This document shows, piece by piece, positions 61,109 to 64,000 of a stretch of DNA of 64,000 bases; the stretch's first letter is position 1, and each line of letters opens with the position of its first letter. Below the pieces are notes generated by a model, which did not search any database, had not been told where the DNA came from, and saw nothing but the letters and a program-made list of their open reading frames with translations. The stretch spans positions 62,001 to 126,000 of the forward strand of contig JAGBMJ010000103.1 in NCBI GenBank assembly GCA_017634975.1, written 5' to 3'. The translations under genes were made by a program, and so were the position numbers. The stretch is from Lachnospiraceae bacterium (GTDB taxonomy: Bacteria; Bacillota; Clostridia; Lachnospirales; Lachnospiraceae).

Positions 61109-63073
61109 TTACGGTTTCGCGAAAATGATCCGCGTAAGCTGCTTCTCATCGATCTGCTCCACGTGCCTTGCCGGTGTGGCCAGCGGCAGCTCGCACCCCG
61201 GCCGGAGGAAGACAAGCACTTCGTTCAGCGCCGCTTTGACATAGTGGTCTCCCGCAGGCAGCACTTCCGAATCGTAGTCGTTATAGGCACGGAAGCGCAG
61301 CATCCGCATGCTCTCGGGTAGATATACATATCTTCCGGTTTTGTTCTGTTCATAGACAGGCGCGATCATCAGGGCGTCTCCCACCAGCAGCTGGTCTTCG
61401 ACCTCGCGGCATCGTTCATCCTCCCGATACGCAAACCAGAGCGGCATCATATACATGCCGTTGGTTTCCGCTGCCTTCAGAAACTCCCGGTAGATATAAG
61501 GGATCAGCGCGTATCGCAGTTCGATCAGATGTTTAAAGTCCTCTTTGCGTTCAAAGCGGTACAGTTCCTGCTCCCTTGTTCCCAATGCAGAGTGATTTCG
61601 AAACAGCGGCGTAAAGATCCCAAAGGCCACCCATCGCAGCATCAGATCTTCGGTCGTATTTCCGCCAAAACCTCCGATGTCTGCACCGGAATACAAAAAG
61701 CCGTTCATATTCAGTCCGGGCATCATCTGAATGTTCATGAGCAGATGGCTCCATCTGGAGCAGTTATCTCCCGTCCAGACGCCGCCGTAGCGGTGCATCC
61801 CTGTATAGGAGGCTCTGGAAAACAGCAGGATCTTCTTCTCCGGACAGTTTCTTGCAAAGCTCTCAGCGGCAGACTTCGTCATATAGAACCCATACAGGTT
61901 GTGCACTTTGTCATGCCGTACCTTCTGTCCGTGAAACTTGTGATAAAATCTGCGGTAATCCTCCGGATGGTTTGCGATGGAACCTACCACATCTTTGAAT
62001 TCGAAAAAGCCCCAGATATCGAGTTCCTTCTGTTCAAACTCTTTGATCTGCGCAAATACTTCTTTCAGATGGTCTTCGGTATAAAAGATCGCCGGCTCAT
62101 TCATATCATTCCAAAAGCCTTCGATCCCCGCATCTGTAAGGACCTGATACTGATCCCCGAACCAGTCACTTGCCTCCCGGTTCAGAAAGTCCGGGAAATG
62201 CACCTTTCCCGGCCAGACCGCAGCCACCAGATCTTCCCCGTTCTCCTTTTTGCAGAAATACCCCTTTGCCTTTCCTTCTTCATATACGTCGTAGCCCGTT
62301 TCCATCTTGACGCCGGCATCGATGATGGGGATCAGGCGGATGCCTTCCGCTTTCATCTCCCGGACAAAATCTGCAAACTCCGGGAAGCGCTCCGGGTTCA
62401 CGGTAAAGTCCTTAAAGTCCTGCATATAATCGATATCCATATAGATCATATCCAGCGGGATGCCCAGCGCTTTATATCCGGCAGCGACTTCCCGGATATC
62501 CTCTGCCGTTTTGTACCCCCATCTGCTCTGGCCATAGCCAAAGGCCCACACAGGCGGCACATAACTCTTCCCGATGAGTTCCCGGAAAGTCCCCACGATC
62601 CCGGCGGGCGTCTCTCCCTCGATCACATAGAATGACGTGTCATTATACTCGGGATGAATGCTTAACACATCCGGATCCGTATAGCCGATATCAAAGGTAA
62701 CACTCCCCGGATTATCCACAAAAACGCCAAAACACTCCGTACCGTCATCTACCAGGAGAAAATTCTGTGACGCGTACAAAGAGATCCTGTTTTCATTATG
62801 CTCCGGATCGTCGGCATTGTTACTCACATAGATCCAGCCACGTTTATTGATGCCGCGCACCGTTTCCCCCAGCCCAAAGACCAGATCCTTTTCCTTCAGG
62901 GTATAGGAAAAAGTGCCCGTTTCCGCCGCAAAACGGAATCGCTCAGGAATGCCGCCGGCCGGCTCGACCGGAAGCACGGTTGCTCCGGTTTCATATGGAT
63001 TTCCGAATACGTATTTTTTGATCATCATACTTAATCTACTTTGTTCTGATTCTTTAATATATTTCTGATACAT
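61109..63073 (-). CDS. GH31 alpha-glucosidase or alpha-xylosidase
   Basis: The 654-residue protein is a GH31 enzyme with the nucleophile Asp323 in GFWNDMNEP and the acid/base Asp436 in VWTGDN. The N-terminal beta domain precedes the barrel. No signal peptide is present, so it likely acts in the cytoplasm on imported oligosaccharides. The substrate (glucosides, xylosides or others) cannot be decided from sequence; the presence of a GH10 xylanase in the window makes xylo-oligosaccharides conceivable. The first ATG (63073) has GGAAAG eight bases upstream; an inner pair of ATGs at 63025/63028 has no good site. Confidence 0.93.
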   Translation of the reverse strand: MYQKYIKESEQSRLSMMIKKYVFGNPYETGATVLPVEPAGGIPERFRFAAETGTFSYTLKEKDLVFGLGETVRGINKRGWIYVSNNADDPEHNENRISLYASQNFLLVDDGTECFGVFVDNPGSVTFDIGYTDPDVLSIHPEYNDTSFYVIEGETPAGIVGTFRELIGKSYVPPVWAFGYGQSRWGYKTAEDIREVAAGYKALGIPLDMIYMDIDYMQDFKDFTVNPERFPEFADFVREMKAEGIRLIPIIDAGVKMETGYDVYEEGKAKGYFCKKENGEDLVAAVWPGKVHFPDFLNREASDWFGDQYQVLTDAGIEGFWNDMNEPAIFYTEDHLKEVFAQIKEFEQKELDIWGFFEFKDVVGSIANHPEDYRRFYHKFHGQKVRHDKVHNLYGFYMTKSAAESFARNCPEKKILLFSRASYTGMHRYGGVWTGDNCSRWSHLLMNIQMMPGLNMNGFLYSGADIGGFGGNTTEDLMLRWVAFGIFTPLFRNHSALGTREQELYRFERKEDFKHLIELRYALIPYIYREFLKAAETNGMYMMPLWFAYREDERCREVEDQLLVGDALMIAPVYEQNKTGRYVYLPESMRMLRFRAYNDYDSEVLPAGDHYVKAALNEVLVFLRPGCELPLATPARHVEQIDEKQLTRIIFAKP

Positions 63074-63127
63074 TTATATTCTTTCCATAATGGATTCGTA
63101 TACTTTCTGAATTTCCTCAAAGAGTTT

Positions 63128-64000
63128 TTACACCCCTATCAACCGCTCCCTGAGCATCGTATTCCGTTTCGTCACGGTCACATTCTTTACGGCATAGGAC
63201 AGAGCCTTCTTTGTACCGATCATCACCAGTACCTTCTTCGCTCGGGTGATGCCGGTATAGATCAGGTTGCGCTGCAGCATGATGTAATGGTTCATCAGCA
63301 CCGGCATGACCACGATGGGATACTCGGATCCCTGCGCCTTATGGATCGTGGTGGCGTAGGCATGCACCAGCTCATCCAGTTCCGTCACATCGTACTCTAT
63401 GCTCCGGCCGTCAAAATTCACACTAAGCGATCTGTCTGTTTCCGTTACAGATTCAATGATGCCGATATCCCCGTTGAACACTTCCTTGTCGTAGTTGTTC
63501 TTGATCTGCATCACCTTATCGCCCTCACGGTAGGCAAAGCCGCTTCTTCGCAGGCATTCCTTAGGCATCATCACTTTACCGCGACCACGCAGAAAGACTT
63601 CTTTCTCCGCCGGGTTTAAGGCTTCCTGTAGAGCCAGATTCAGATTGGTGGCGCCCACCACGCCGCGCTGCATCGGTGTAAGCACCTGAATCTGATTGGA
63701 TGCCACGCCATAATATCCCGGCAGGTTCTCCTTCACCAGCTTCACGATCTGCGGTACCACCGCTTCAGTATCTTCATTTTCCATAAAGAAAAAGTCGGAT
63801 TCTTTTCCGTTATTGATCTCCGGCATCCTGCCTTCATTGATGCGGTGGGCATTCATAATGATCCGGCTGGTCTGTGCCTGGCGGAAGATCTTCGTCAGCC
63901 GCACCACAGGGAACACTCCGGAATCGATTACATCACGAAGCACATTTCCGGCACCAACCGACGGCAGCTGGTCGATATCCCCAACCAATACCAGGCGCAT
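63128..64000 (-). CDS. recD2: RecD2-like helicase, C-terminal part cut by window edge
   Basis: The 290 residues are the C-terminal half of a RecD2-type superfamily I helicase: [12 protein letters not shown] (motif III region) at the cut end, VLTPMQRG (motif IV), then [12 protein letters not shown] and VMPVLM (motif V/VI) and YTGITRAKK. The N-terminal part, with its Walker A motif, lies beyond the window. RecD2 proteins unwind DNA 5' to 3' in repair. The apparent start at the window edge is only the cut point. Confidence 0.92.
   Translation of the reverse strand: MRLVLVGDIDQLPSVGAGNVLRDVIDSGVFPVVRLTKIFRQAQTSRIIMNAHRINEGRMPEINNGKESDFFFMENEDTEAVVPQIVKLVKENLPGYYGVASNQIQVLTPMQRGVVGATNLNLALQEALNPAEKEVFLRGRGKVMMPKECLRRSGFAYREGDKVMQIKNNYDKEVFNGDIGIIESVTETDRSLSVNFDGRSIEYDVTELDELVHAYATTIHKAQGSEYPIVVMPVLMNHYIMLQRNLIYTGITRAKKVLVMIGTKKALSYAVKNVTVTKRNTMLRERLIGV

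Overview
The window looks like part of a chromosome from a Gram-positive Firmicute, most likely a Lachnospiraceae-type Clostridium relative. The reasons are the rpmF-plsX-acpP-rnc-smc-ftsY order, the bare SMC/FtsY/DegV/QueA/YlbM-type housekeeping set, strong AGGAGG-like ribosome sites, many two-component-free c-di-GMP proteins, and the intergenic palindromes typical of gut and rumen clostridia. The species cannot be fixed from the sequence alone. No rRNA, tRNA or CRISPR array was seen. Both window ends cut a gene: an EF-G-like GTPase at the left and a RecD2-type helicase at the right.

Layout. (1) 1-31.9 kb is an ordinary, mostly minus-strand core region: EF-G paralogue, tyrA, degV, queA, pheT/pheS, a TPR protein, MscS, a GlgB-like protein, a DUF1015 protein, ilvA, ftsY, smc, rnc, acpP, plsX, rpmF, a membrane-anchored metallopeptidase, two YdcF paralogues, tmcAL, and a GH10-esterase fusion. 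(2) 31.9-48.9 kb holds accessory and signalling genes: a ComEC-like metallo-beta-lactamase protein, a MATE pump, HU, two GGDEF proteins and an HD-GYP protein beside an EAL remnant, LarE, hydrolases, a phosphatase, a shortened K+ channel, tcdA, an AI-2E-family permease and a patatin. (3) 48.9-57.2 kb is a visibly AT-richer accessory island: a DUF1851 immunity-like protein, a YolD-like fragment, a PARG-like TIGR02452 protein, a SinI-like type II restriction-modification locus with three extra genes, repeat arrays, an IS66 remnant and a Nudix protein. (4) 57.2-64 kb returns to metabolic and hypothetical genes (MutT, PNPOx-like, lipoprotein, membrane proteins, GH31) and contains an array of five 62-bp repeats.

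How the parts work together. The 17.9-23.8 kb block couples fatty-acid/phospholipid synthesis (plsX, acpP), RNA processing (rnc), chromosome condensation (smc) and membrane targeting (ftsY). The c-di-GMP block (35.5-40.3 kb) could make (two GGDEF) and degrade (HD-GYP) the messenger, while an EAL enzyme has decayed to its last 48 codons. The restriction-modification locus has a divergent endonuclease side and a convergent methyltransferase, each with a different palindrome sitting on its promoter.

The points I consider most worth following up are: a signal-peptide/peptidase/transmembrane protein whose cytosolic tail ends in an L7/L12-like domain; a glycogen-branching-enzyme homologue lacking all three catalytic residues; the restriction-modification locus with an ASCH protein and two additional nuclease-like proteins; the 62-bp terminator-like array; phased 10-11 bp repeat arrays in the island; and an unusual number of gene remnants between 40 and 57 kb.
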